Of a DNA stretch of 7,032 bases, positions 1 to 5,936 are shown piece after piece. The position numbers and the translations under genes were made by a program. Each line of letters starts with the position of its first letter. The first letter of the stretch is position 1. Below the pieces are notes generated by a model. It did not search any database, had not been told where the DNA came from, and worked only from the letters and a program-made list of their open reading frames with translations. The stretch covers positions 1 to 7,032 of the forward strand of contig USPB01000106.1 in NCBI GenBank assembly GCA_900556405.1. Direction: 5' to 3'. This DNA is from an uncultured Actinomyces sp. Its GTDB lineage: Bacteria; Actinomycetota; Actinomycetes; Actinomycetales; Actinomycetaceae.

Positions 1-76
1 CGCCGTCCTGGTTGCGGGCGACGTACTGACGCACGCCCGTACGCTGCATGTACAGGGACTTCGGGGTATCACTCAT
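1..76 (-). CDS. OsmC family protein, N-terminal fragment (runs off the left edge)
   Basis: The reverse strand opens with an ATG at 76 and encodes 25 residues before the window edge, including LYMQRTGVRQYVARNQDG. This resembles the start of actinobacterial OsmC-family proteins (for example M. tuberculosis Rv2923c), which begin with a short strand, then RTG.R.Y.(G/A)R followed by a G(A/G) turn. OsmC proteins are cytosolic cysteine-based peroxidases that reduce organic hydroperoxides. The two catalytic cysteines lie well downstream and outside the window, so activity cannot be judged. Only a weak AGGT lies just before the ATG. A second in-frame ATG at 49 (residue 10) is possible but also lacks a good ribosome binding site. 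The gene lies on the same strand as the DUF2505 gene but is separated from it by a terminator. The family call rests on a short match recalled from memory. Confidence 0.55.
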   Translation of the reverse strand, partial: MSDTPKSLYMQRTGVRQYVARNQDG

Positions 77-83
77 GGGACCT

Positions 84-89
84 ATTGTG
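84..89 (-). promoter_or_regulatory. Candidate -10 element for a leaderless OsmC-like transcript
   Basis: On the minus strand the hexamer CACAAT (four of six matches to TATAAT) ends seven bases before the ATG at 76, so transcription would start at or next to the start codon. Leaderless mRNAs are common in actinobacteria. The preceding terminator stem leaves little other room for a promoter. No good -35 was found at the usual spacing. Confidence 0.25.
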
Positions 90-94
90 TCGCG

Positions 95-135
95 AAAAGA
101 CGCCGCCCGCCCAGCAACATGCGCCGGGCGGGCGG
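95..135 (-). terminator. Rho-independent-type terminator after the DUF2505 gene
   Basis: A perfect 10-bp stem pairs CCGCCCGCCC at 103-112 with GGGCGGGCGG at 126-135 across a 13-base loop. Read on the minus strand, the stem is followed by CGTCTTTT (four T's at 98-95). It begins 27 bases past the stop codon of the DUF2505 gene and ends about 20 bases before the OsmC-like start, so it probably separates the two transcripts. The T tract is short, which is usual in high-GC genomes. Confidence 0.7.
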
Positions 136-162
136 GGTTCCTCGTAGAGCGTAGAGAAAGCT

Positions 163-645
163 TTAGCGGTGCTCCTCAAGCCACTGCGCGGCGCTCGCCT
201 GCTCGTTCTCGGTCAGGCGGCCCACGCGGGCCACCGCCTCCTTCTCGATGCGTCCGCCCAGCAGCGGCACGCGCACCGACAGGTTGCCGCTCACCTCGCG
301 GGCGCTTCCCGCATCGCTTGGGGTCAGCGTGGACGTGGCCTCGACGGACACCGGCGCGCCGTCCACGGCCACGGACGTGCGCGAGGTGGCCCCGGCCTCG
401 TTGAGTGTCCACTCCTCGGTGAAAGTAACGCGCAGATCAGACTTGACAAATCGCGCTGCCGCCGCCGGAATCAGCTCGGGGCGCACGGTGCCCGCGTACG
501 ACACGCGCTCACCTTCCACGGACACAGTCGTGGAGCCTTCCACGACAAACCGGCCGAAGCGTCGCTCCAGGTAGTCGGGGGTCAGGTACATGGCGACGAC
601 CTCGTCGACAGTACCGGGATACGACATAGACTGCGTGAACTGCAT
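163..645 (-). CDS. DUF2505 domain protein (SRPBCC/START-like fold)
   Basis: This encodes a 160-residue soluble protein with no signal peptide, membrane segment or cysteines. It starts MQFTQSMSYPGTVDEVVAMY and has the layout of DUF2505: a first beta strand, a helix with V..M....Y...RFG (about residues 12-27), then alternating strands (VSYAGTVRPELIP, LRVTFTEEW) and a C-terminal amphipathic helix ending in WLEEHR. About 160 residues is usual for the family. Related folds bind hydrophobic ligands in a cavity, but the role of DUF2505 is unknown and no ligand can be named from sequence. The frame stays open upstream to 693, but the ATG at 645 is chosen because AGGAG sits four bases before it and because family members begin at this point. 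The gene is divergent from pdtaS across about 100 bases and ends at a strong terminator. Confidence 0.85.
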   Translation of the reverse strand: MQFTQSMSYPGTVDEVVAMYLTPDYLERRFGRFVVEGSTTVSVEGERVSYAGTVRPELIPAAAARFVKSDLRVTFTEEWTLNEAGATSRTSVAVDGAPVSVEATSTLTPSDAGSAREVSGNLSVRVPLLGGRIEKEAVARVGRLTENEQASAAQWLEEHR

Positions 646-647
646 GG

Positions 648-654
648 CTCTCCT
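648..654 (-). promoter_or_regulatory. Ribosome binding site deciding the DUF2505 start
   Basis: The minus strand reads AGGAGAG immediately before the ATG at 645 (four bases between AGGAG and ATG). It is one of the clearer Shine-Dalgarno sites in the window and argues against the upstream in-frame ATG at 693. Confidence 0.7.
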
Positions 655-730
655 GACGAAAAAAGCGGCGCCGAAGCGTGTCCCGGCGCTCATTTACAAC
701 GAAGGTCCGCCCTCGCGGCCCCACTCCCTT

Positions 731-736
731 TAGAGT
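731..736 (+). promoter_or_regulatory. Candidate -10 element for a leaderless pdtaS transcript
   Basis: TAGAGT (fits TAnnnT) ends six bases before the pdtaS ATG at 743. There is no purine-rich ribosome binding site between them, so the transcript most likely starts at the A of the ATG. No recognisable -35 lies at the usual distance; the base run at 708-713 is GC-rich. Confidence 0.4.
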
Positions 737-742
737 AGATGC

Positions 743-2203
743 ATGCGTAGTCTCATGCAGTTAGCTGAAGAAGCCTCTTCGACGCCGTTGTCGGAGCAGG
801 ACATCGATTGGCTGCACCTCCTCCTCGCGGACTGGCAGGTGCTCGCTGACCTGGCGGCCGCCGACCTGGTTTTGTGGCTGCCCGCCGACGACGGGCGCTT
901 CATCGCGGCCGCCCACTGCCGCCCCGCCACCTCCGCGACCGTCCACGTGGACGACATCATCGGCCTCCACCTGCCCGCCGCCCGCGAAATCGATCTGCGT
1001 CGCGCCCTGCAGTCCGGGGAGGTCGTGCGCTCGACGGCCGCGCGCTGGGCCGGCACGTACTCGATGATGGAAACCTGCGTGCCCGTGTGCCACGATGGGC
1101 GCATCATCGCCGTCGTCACGCGCGAGGCCAACCTGTCGAGCCCGCGTCTGTCCCTCGGATTCGAAGGATGGACGGTGGCGGCTGCCGACACCCTGTGTCA
1201 GATGATGGCGCGCGGTGAATACCCCTACGACTCGACCCCGCAGGTCACCTCCCACGGTGTCCCGCGCGTCCTCGACGGAGCCCTCCTGCTCGACGCGGAG
1301 GGGCGCGTCCAGCACGCGACACCTAACGCCGTGTCCTGCCTGCGCCGCCTCGGTATCCGCACGCACGTGACCGGCAAGGTCCTCGCCCAGGAGATCACCG
1401 AGGTCATCGGCGAGGGGACCCTCATCGAAGAATCCATGGCGGTCGTCGTCATGGGGCGCGCCTCCTGGCGCGTCGAGATCGCCGCGCGCGCCTCCACCGT
1501 CAGTATGCGTGCCCTGCCCCTCGTCAACGGGCGTAAGCGCCTGGGCGCCGTCATCCTCACGCGCGATGTGTCCGAGGTGCACCGCCACGAGCAGGAGCTC
1601 ATGACGAAGGATGCGACGATCCGCGAGATCCACCACCGCGTGAAGAACAACCTGCAGACCGTGTCCGCCCTGCTGCGCCTGCAGTCGCGCCGCTCATCTG
1701 AGGAGGCTGTCAAGGTGGCGCTTGCCGAGGCCGAGCGTCGCGTGCAGGCGATTGCGACCGTGCACGCCGCTCTGTCGCAGAACGTGGATGAGTCGGTGGA
1801 CTTCGACGAGGTCGCACGCACGATCGTGCGCATGGCCGGTGCGATCGCCTCGACGGACCACGCCGTTGAGGTCATCACGACCGGTAGCTTTGGTACGATT
1901 CAGGCCGACCAGGCTCAGGCTCTGGCGACCGTCCTGAACGAGCTAGTCGCCAACTCTGTCGAGCACGGCCTCGCGGACCGTGATGGCCTTATCGAGGTGC
2001 GCGCCGAGCGCCTGGGCTCGTCCATGACGGTGACCGTCGCCGACGACGGTGTGGGCTTCGTACCGGGAACTCCCATGAGCGGCCTGGGTACGCAGATCGT
2101 CCACCAGATGGTGCGCGGTGAACTCAAGGGCTCCATCGAGTGGGCCCCGCGTGAGGGCGGCGGCACGCTCGTCACGCTCCACGCGAACCTGGACCCCGCC
2201 TGA
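743..2203 (+). CDS. pdtaS: PdtaS-type cytosolic sensor histidine kinase (HisKA_2 family)
   Basis: This is a 486-residue kinase without transmembrane segments. It has an N-terminal GAF-like sensor domain (about residues 1-155), a PAS domain (about 175-280, DGALLLDAEGRVQHATPNA), then a HisKA_2 dimerisation/phosphoacceptor helix and an HATPase_c domain. The phosphoacceptor motif is EIHHRVKNNLQ, with the histidine before RVKN at 298. The N box is NELVANSVEHG (N399-G409), the G1 box DDGVGF (434-439) and G2 GLG (446-448), so all catalytic motifs are intact. M. tuberculosis PdtaS (Rv3220c, about 501 residues) has the same layout. It phosphorylates PdtaR, a response regulator with an RNA-binding ANTAR domain, which is not encoded here. 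The start at 743 aligns with the mycobacterial N-terminus, so the ATG at 755 is less likely. In M. tuberculosis the kinase senses metals and nitric oxide through cysteines near residues 53 and 57. Here only the second is kept (C59), and an additional CVPVC pair lies at 112 and 116. The gene converges on whiB1. Confidence 0.93.
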   Translation: MRSLMQLAEEASSTPLSEQDIDWLHLLLADWQVLADLAAADLVLWLPADDGRFIAAAHCRPATSATVHVDDIIGLHLPAAREIDLRRALQSGEVVRSTAARWAGTYSMMETCVPVCHDGRIIAVVTREANLSSPRLSLGFEGWTVAAADTLCQMMARGEYPYDSTPQVTSHGVPRVLDGALLLDAEGRVQHATPNAVSCLRRLGIRTHVTGKVLAQEITEVIGEGTLIEESMAVVVMGRASWRVEIAARASTVSMRALPLVNGRKRLGAVILTRDVSEVHRHEQELMTKDATIREIHHRVKNNLQTVSALLRLQSRRSSEEAVKVALAEAERRVQAIATVHAALSQNVDESVDFDEVARTIVRMAGAIASTDHAVEVITTGSFGTIQADQAQALATVLNELVANSVEHGLADRDGLIEVRAERLGSSMTVTVADDGVGFVPGTPMSGLGTQIVHQMVRGELKGSIEWAPREGGGTLVTLHANLDPA

Positions 2204-2223
2204 CGGGGATTCCGCGCGGGCGG

Positions 2224-2237
2224 GATAAACGTTTATC
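2224..2237. repeat. 14-bp perfect palindrome in the pdtaS 3' region
   Basis: GATAAACGTTTATC is perfectly self-complementary, AT-rich against its GC-rich surroundings, and lies 20 bases after the pdtaS stop and 7 bases before the terminator stem. As RNA it can fold as a short hairpin (GATA stem, AACGTT loop). As DNA it could be a symmetrical protein-binding site. Neither use is shown. Confidence 0.6.
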
Positions 2238-2244
2238 GACGACG

Positions 2245-2276
2245 AGGCCGGGGATCCATTGGGGATCCCCGGCCTT
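2245..2276 (+). terminator. Terminator between convergent pdtaS and whiB1
   Basis: A perfect 13-bp stem (AGGCCGGGGATCC at 2245-2257 with GGATCCCCGGCCT at 2263-2275) closes a five-base loop ATTGG and is followed by TTGATCGTT on the plus strand. It ends the pdtaS transcript. The hairpin is symmetrical and could also stop whiB1 transcription from the other side, although the minus strand has no T run after it. A second, smaller hairpin (CGCCGC at 2288-2293 with GCGGCG at 2298-2303) lies between it and the whiB1 stop. Confidence 0.8.
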
Positions 2277-2311
2277 GATCGTTGGTGCGCCGCGGGTGCG
2301 GCGGAGGTCTG

Positions 2312-2563
2312 TTAGCAGCCCGCGCGGCGTGCGCGTGCGGCGCGGCGCTTGAGCGCGCGGCGCTCTTCCTCGCTCATGCCGCCCCAGACGCCGGCATCCT
2401 GGTTGTTATCGATAGCCCACTGCAGGCAGATGCCCACGACCTCACACTCGCGGCACACGGCCTTGGCCTCGGCAACCTGTGCGATGGCTGGACCCGTGTT
2501 CCCAATGGGGAAGAAAAGTTCCGGGTCAACTGTCAGGCATGCCGCCTTACTCCGCCAATCCAT
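2312..2563 (-). CDS. whiB1: WhiB1-type iron-sulfur transcriptional regulator
   Basis: This 83-residue protein is a WhiB (Wbl) regulator, a family unique to Actinomycetota and their phages. It opens MDWRSKAACLTVDPELFF, typical of WhiB1. The four cluster ligands are C9, C37, C40 and C46 (CxxC then a Cys six residues on), which hold a [4Fe-4S] cluster. The beta-turn GVWGG is at 58-62, followed by MSEEERRALKRR and a basic Arg/Ala-rich DNA-contact tail. In M. tuberculosis WhiB1 is essential, binds the primary sigma factor SigA, and its cluster reacts with nitric oxide. The start at 2563 gives the canonical N-terminus. A GAGGAG lies 13 bases upstream, a rather long spacing. The 155 bases upstream (2564-2718) must hold the promoter, but no convincing -35/-10 pair was seen. 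The gene converges on pdtaS, an order also found in M. tuberculosis (Rv3219/Rv3220c), which supports the whiB1 assignment over other Wbl paralogues. Confidence 0.95.
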   Translation of the reverse strand: MDWRSKAACLTVDPELFFPIGNTGPAIAQVAEAKAVCRECEVVGICLQWAIDNNQDAGVWGGMSEEERRALKRRAARARRAGC

Positions 2564-2718
2564 AATGTGTCTTTCGCTCCTCGACTGCCGTGCGCTCGGG
2601 ATGTTTCGCTTGTTCTCTAGTCAGTGTCCGTTCGTCATCTTAGTCGTGCAAGGGGGAGGCAACAGCGAAATGACAACGTCACTATGCGGCTGCTCACGGA
2701 GCCCGAATAAGATGGGAC

Positions 2719-5700
2719 TTAGGTATTAACTGACCCAACGGTTAGTTGGACTGTTGTCAGGGTATCACCCTCGCAGATCAGTCCGCATGAAGGGGTCCAG
2801 CGTCGTGCGAGAATGGACAGCGGGGATGCGTGGCATTGTTGAATTAATGCGCGAATGACGTTGTTCGTGGGATTCATCGCGAGAACTCGGTGCCCGTCCC
2901 ATCTGGCGATACGAGTCCATGCTCCTTGAGGAATTACGTCAGAAATTGTTGGTGTTTCTGCCCATCCGAGATACGCGTGGAGCGCTGTGAGGATGGAGGC
3001 GTCCTCCTGCCTACCGATGATGATCCACGGCAGCGGGTGATCCCATGTCGGCGCGTCGTACGTGGGTCCGATCAAGGCCGGTGCATCCGTATTTCTGACC
3101 AGCGCCGAGACAGTGGCCGAGCTGGGGATGTGCCAGCCGTTTCTCTCATGTCCCGGATGAGCTCCCAGGTCACACGCGGTCCTGGGTATGCATGCCAGGA
3201 GGGTGCGTTCTCCGGGCCGCGCGAGCAGCGCCTGTCCAGGGCCGAGCGTGCGCAGGTCGGCGGGTGAGATGCCAGCATGGAGTGCTTCGTCCGCATCGCG
3301 TGCGCGCACGAGGCGTGTCGAAAACGCGCCCATCGTGGCACTCGATGCGGTGAAGCGCCCCGGGTAGGCGGCGACGATAATGACGCCTGCTCGCCGTGCT
3401 CCGCCCAGCAGCGTTGCCCAGAGGGAATCCGCCTGTGGGGCTGACAGCGCCTGGGTGAGGGAGGCGCGCAGTGCAGCCGCGTCGGTGATCGCCAGGACCG
3501 CTGGGCCGTGCTCGCAGATGCCCTCCAGCAGGTCGATGGTGGAGACGTCGTCGCAGGCCAGGAATGACGCGCAGCCGGCAGCGCCCTCGTCTCCGATCAC
3601 GTGGAGGGGATAACCGCACCGACTCGCGATGCGCGTCGCGAGGGCGAGGGCCCACCGCGAGGCGAGGCCGGCCTCGTGCGCGCTGGCCTGAATCTGGATG
3701 CTTCCGCCGTCCCACGCGAAGGGGGTATGTTCCTCGATTCCTTCGACGAGGCCGAGGGTGAGGGCCCCTGCATGCGTCGGGGTGGTGCCAGGGTGCTGGT
3801 GCGTGAGCGCGGTTGAGGATCCGTTCGCAGCATCAACCTCGTCCCACGTGAGGGTTTCGGGCAGCTCGGGTGCCCACAGAGGAGTCGCAGCCCCGTGTGG
3901 CCACGACAGCGCGCAGCGCGAGACGACGTCGGTGACGTTGTCCATGTAGGCCAGCTGGATGACGCCGACGCCGTCGAGGACAGCGCGCCCGGGAACCCGG
4001 GGCAGCGAGGCGGCCCGTGCGTCCCCGAGGATGTCGGTCGAATCGGCAGCGCTCACGCAGCGCAGGGACAGGCGGATGTCCATGTTGGCGCGCATCTGCG
4101 CACTCACGGCCCCCGACGGGCGCTGCGTTGCCGCGATGAGGTGGAGACCCAGGCTGCGCCCCTGCGCGGCGAGCCGCAGGAGGACCTCCATAGACGAGGG
4201 GTGAGCCTGGGCGAGGAAACGGAACTCGTCGATGGCGACGATGATGCGGGCAGGGGCCTCGGGAACCGAGGAGGGGTCGCTCTCGTGGGCGCGCTCCCAC
4301 GTGGCCAGGTCGGGGAACCCGCGTGCGCGCAGCTGCTCCTCGCGGCGCTGTAGCTCGGCGGCGATACCCTCGAGAGCCCGCGTCGTCGCACCGGGATCCA
4401 AATCGGTGAGGAGCGCGTGCGTGTGGGGGAGTGCCTGCAGGCGGGCGAATGTCGAGCCACCCTTGTAGTCGATGAGGACGAAGCGCACCTTGTCGGGGCT
4501 GTAGCAGTGCGCGATGGAGGCAAGCCAGCCGATCAGCGCCTCCGATTTCCCGGAACCCGTGCAACCAGCGACGAGAGCGTGCGGGCCATCTGAGACCAGG
4601 TCCAGCTCGATGGGGCCGGACTGCGACATCCCGATCCGCACGCTCAGGACGCCGGAGGATCCGCGGGCATGGTCTGGATCCCATCCCACGCGCGAGGGGA
4701 GGGCGTCGCGAGCATCCGCTCGGGTGACCGTCCACCACCACTGAGGTGCGACCGGCAGATCATCGGTGATGCACACCTGCGCGCACCAGGACGGCAGGCG
4801 TGCGATGGAGGATGCGTACCCGATATGCACGGTCAGCCTGTCATCTGCCGCGCCTTGCGCGCAGTGCGGGCACGACTCGCCAGCACTCACGTGGATGTCC
4901 ACCCCCGCGTGTCCCAGCAGGACGGGGGAGGTGCTGTTCCACCACACCCTCGCGCCTCCCACCTGCGCGGCTATCTGCCCCGCGCACCACAGGGCACACT
5001 GGGCGGCGTGAGTGCCCGCGATACCGAGCGCGGAGCGCCCCGGCTCATCCGACGACGTCGAGAGGAGCACGCGTTGATGGGGGCTCGTGGCCCGTCCCGG
5101 CCACACGCTGGCCCGCACGATCCGGGGCGAGGGTCCGCAGTCAGGTAGTCCAGCGAGCACCAGCGAGAGCGTGGCACCGTCCCAGCCCCTGCGCCGCCGA
5201 CGCGCACGCCAGCAGAGAATGATCGCGGTGACGCAGGCGACGGCCGCCACCAGCGAAGCGATACCGATCCACAGCCGTGGAGTGCTCGCGGCTGCTCGCA
5301 GGCGCCAGCCCATGAAACCGAGCATGACGACGACGGAAACCAGGGGCGCGCCCCTGAGCAAGGACGATCCCGTGAGCGAGCCCCGGCCTCGTCGTTCCAC
5401 GCCCGGCCACGCCAAGCGCATCGGGCGTGCGCGGACCTCGAAGACGTCGTCGCCGAGGCGTAGGCGAGCCCCGGGGGTCATCTCCCGCGCGGTGCGGGCA
5501 CTGCGCCACCAGCGCGCGCGGCTGCGCAGCCGAAACGGAGGGGAATCCGGACGGGCATCAAGGAATGCGCGCCCCTCACGCGTGGTGAAAACTGCGTGTG
5601 TGCGCGCCACGCTCGCGCATGACAGGGGCATATCGCCCGCGCGACCGACCGTGCCGGGGGCCACTACGACACCAACGTCGGGTCCCTGAATGCACGCGAG

Positions 5701-5751
5701 GTGCAGGTCGGTACGCAGGGCAGAGCGGGCGAGACAACCGGAATCCTTCAT
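2719..5751 (-). CDS. FHA-domain FtsK/SpoIIIE membrane ATPase of the EccC/EssC (type VII secretion) class
   Basis: The product is a 1010-residue membrane protein. Residues about 16-107 form a FHA-like domain (TVGR at 34-37, RTHA at 50-53, LRLGDDVFEV at 97-106). Two hydrophobic helices follow at about 135-151 and 158-181, then a basic RARRRRR stretch. The first ATPase module has Walker A GCTGSGKS (396-403), DYKGGSTF (428-435), ELQRREEQLRARG (466-478), Walker B IIVAIDEF (503-510) and ATQRPSG (541-547). The DYKGG and QRREE motifs are hallmarks of EccC/EssC/YukB ATPases that drive WXG100 export, rather than of the DNA pump FtsK. A second module (about 665-860) and a third (about 890-1005) lack Walker A, so only one ATP site looks active. 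A CPHC (294-297) and later C323/C327 could bind metal. The FHA domain has lost key phosphothreonine-binding residues. No WXG100, EccB/D or mycosin genes are near, so substrate and function are unknown. The frame runs back to 5964, but the ATG at 5751 is the first sensible start; it has no clear ribosome binding site. There is no obvious terminator before whiB1. Confidence 0.85.
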   Translation of the reverse strand: MKDSGCLARSALRTDLHLACIQGPDVGVVVAPGTVGRAGDMPLSCASVARTHAVFTTREGRAFLDARPDSPPFRLRSRARWWRSARTAREMTPGARLRLGDDVFEVRARPMRLAWPGVERRGRGSLTGSSLLRGAPLVSVVVMLGFMGWRLRAAASTPRLWIGIASLVAAVACVTAIILCWRARRRRRGWDGATLSLVLAGLPDCGPSPRIVRASVWPGRATSPHQRVLLSTSSDEPGRSALGIAGTHAAQCALWCAGQIAAQVGGARVWWNSTSPVLLGHAGVDIHVSAGESCPHCAQGAADDRLTVHIGYASSIARLPSWCAQVCITDDLPVAPQWWWTVTRADARDALPSRVGWDPDHARGSSGVLSVRIGMSQSGPIELDLVSDGPHALVAGCTGSGKSEALIGWLASIAHCYSPDKVRFVLIDYKGGSTFARLQALPHTHALLTDLDPGATTRALEGIAAELQRREEQLRARGFPDLATWERAHESDPSSVPEAPARIIVAIDEFRFLAQAHPSSMEVLLRLAAQGRSLGLHLIAATQRPSGAVSAQMRANMDIRLSLRCVSAADSTDILGDARAASLPRVPGRAVLDGVGVIQLAYMDNVTDVVSRCALSWPHGAATPLWAPELPETLTWDEVDAANGSSTALTHQHPGTTPTHAGALTLGLVEGIEEHTPFAWDGGSIQIQASAHEAGLASRWALALATRIASRCGYPLHVIGDEGAAGCASFLACDDVSTIDLLEGICEHGPAVLAITDAAALRASLTQALSAPQADSLWATLLGGARRAGVIIVAAYPGRFTASSATMGAFSTRLVRARDADEALHAGISPADLRTLGPGQALLARPGERTLLACIPRTACDLGAHPGHERNGWHIPSSATVSALVRNTDAPALIGPTYDAPTWDHPLPWIIIGRQEDASILTALHAYLGWAETPTISDVIPQGAWTRIARWDGHRVLAMNPTNNVIRALIQQCHASPLSILARRWTPSCGLICEGDTLTTVQLTVGSVNT

Positions 5752-5802
5752 GACCCAACGATGCCGCCGCTTGTGGGCGCATTCAAGCGCCAGGACACGC
5801 CC

Positions 5803-5811
5803 TGTGGATAA
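5803..5811 (-). promoter_or_regulatory. DnaA box (perfect), distal to ligA
   Basis: TGTGGATAA, read on the minus strand as TTATCCACA, is an exact match to the classical DnaA box. It lies 52 bases upstream of the FtsK-like start and is embedded in a 12-bp direct repeat (CCCTGTGGATAA at 5800-5811) shared with the second box. Confidence 0.65.
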
Positions 5812-5832
5812 CCGCTCGCGGCCCCGAAACCC

Positions 5833-5841
5833 TGTGGATAA
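5833..5841 (-). promoter_or_regulatory. DnaA box (perfect), second copy
   Basis: This is a second exact TTATCCACA on the minus strand, in the same orientation and exactly 30 bp from the first, about three helical turns, so both sites face the same side of the DNA. The 12-bp repeat unit CCCTGTGGATAA spans 5830-5841. Weaker look-alikes sharing TGTGG occur at 5772 and 5859 with similar spacing. Confidence 0.65.
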
Positions 5842-5936
5842 ACACCGTCGCCCGCCCGTGTGGCTATGACCACCTCCGCCGTTGGAAGGCCTCGCCCACC
5901 GGCCCGCCAGCCTCCCGGAATGCAAGAATGGACCCC

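Noticed and set aside
761..1636. 291-codon open frame on the minus strand
   Set aside because: It lies antisense to pdtaS, is His/Gly/Asp-rich as expected of a shadow frame in high-GC DNA, and has no ribosome binding site or known family.
2671..2681. TGACAACGTCA inverted repeat upstream of whiB1 as a CRP-type operator
   Set aside because: M. tuberculosis whiB1 is CRP-controlled, but the half-site spacing here (3 bases) does not fit TGTGA-N6-TCACA. It may be chance.
2682..2718. Hairpin (GCTC-CGT-GAGC) just after the FtsK-like stop as a terminator
   Set aside because: The stem has only four pairs and no T run follows it on the minus strand.
2282..2729. Plus-strand open frames covering whiB1 and its upstream region
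   Set aside because: They are antisense to whiB1, cysteine- and serine-rich, without a start signal or family resemblance.
3833..4741. 302-codon minus-strand open frame in another frame of the FtsK-like gene
   Set aside because: It overlaps the conserved Walker region of the real gene, and its Arg/Pro/Ala-rich product is typical of an out-of-frame shadow.
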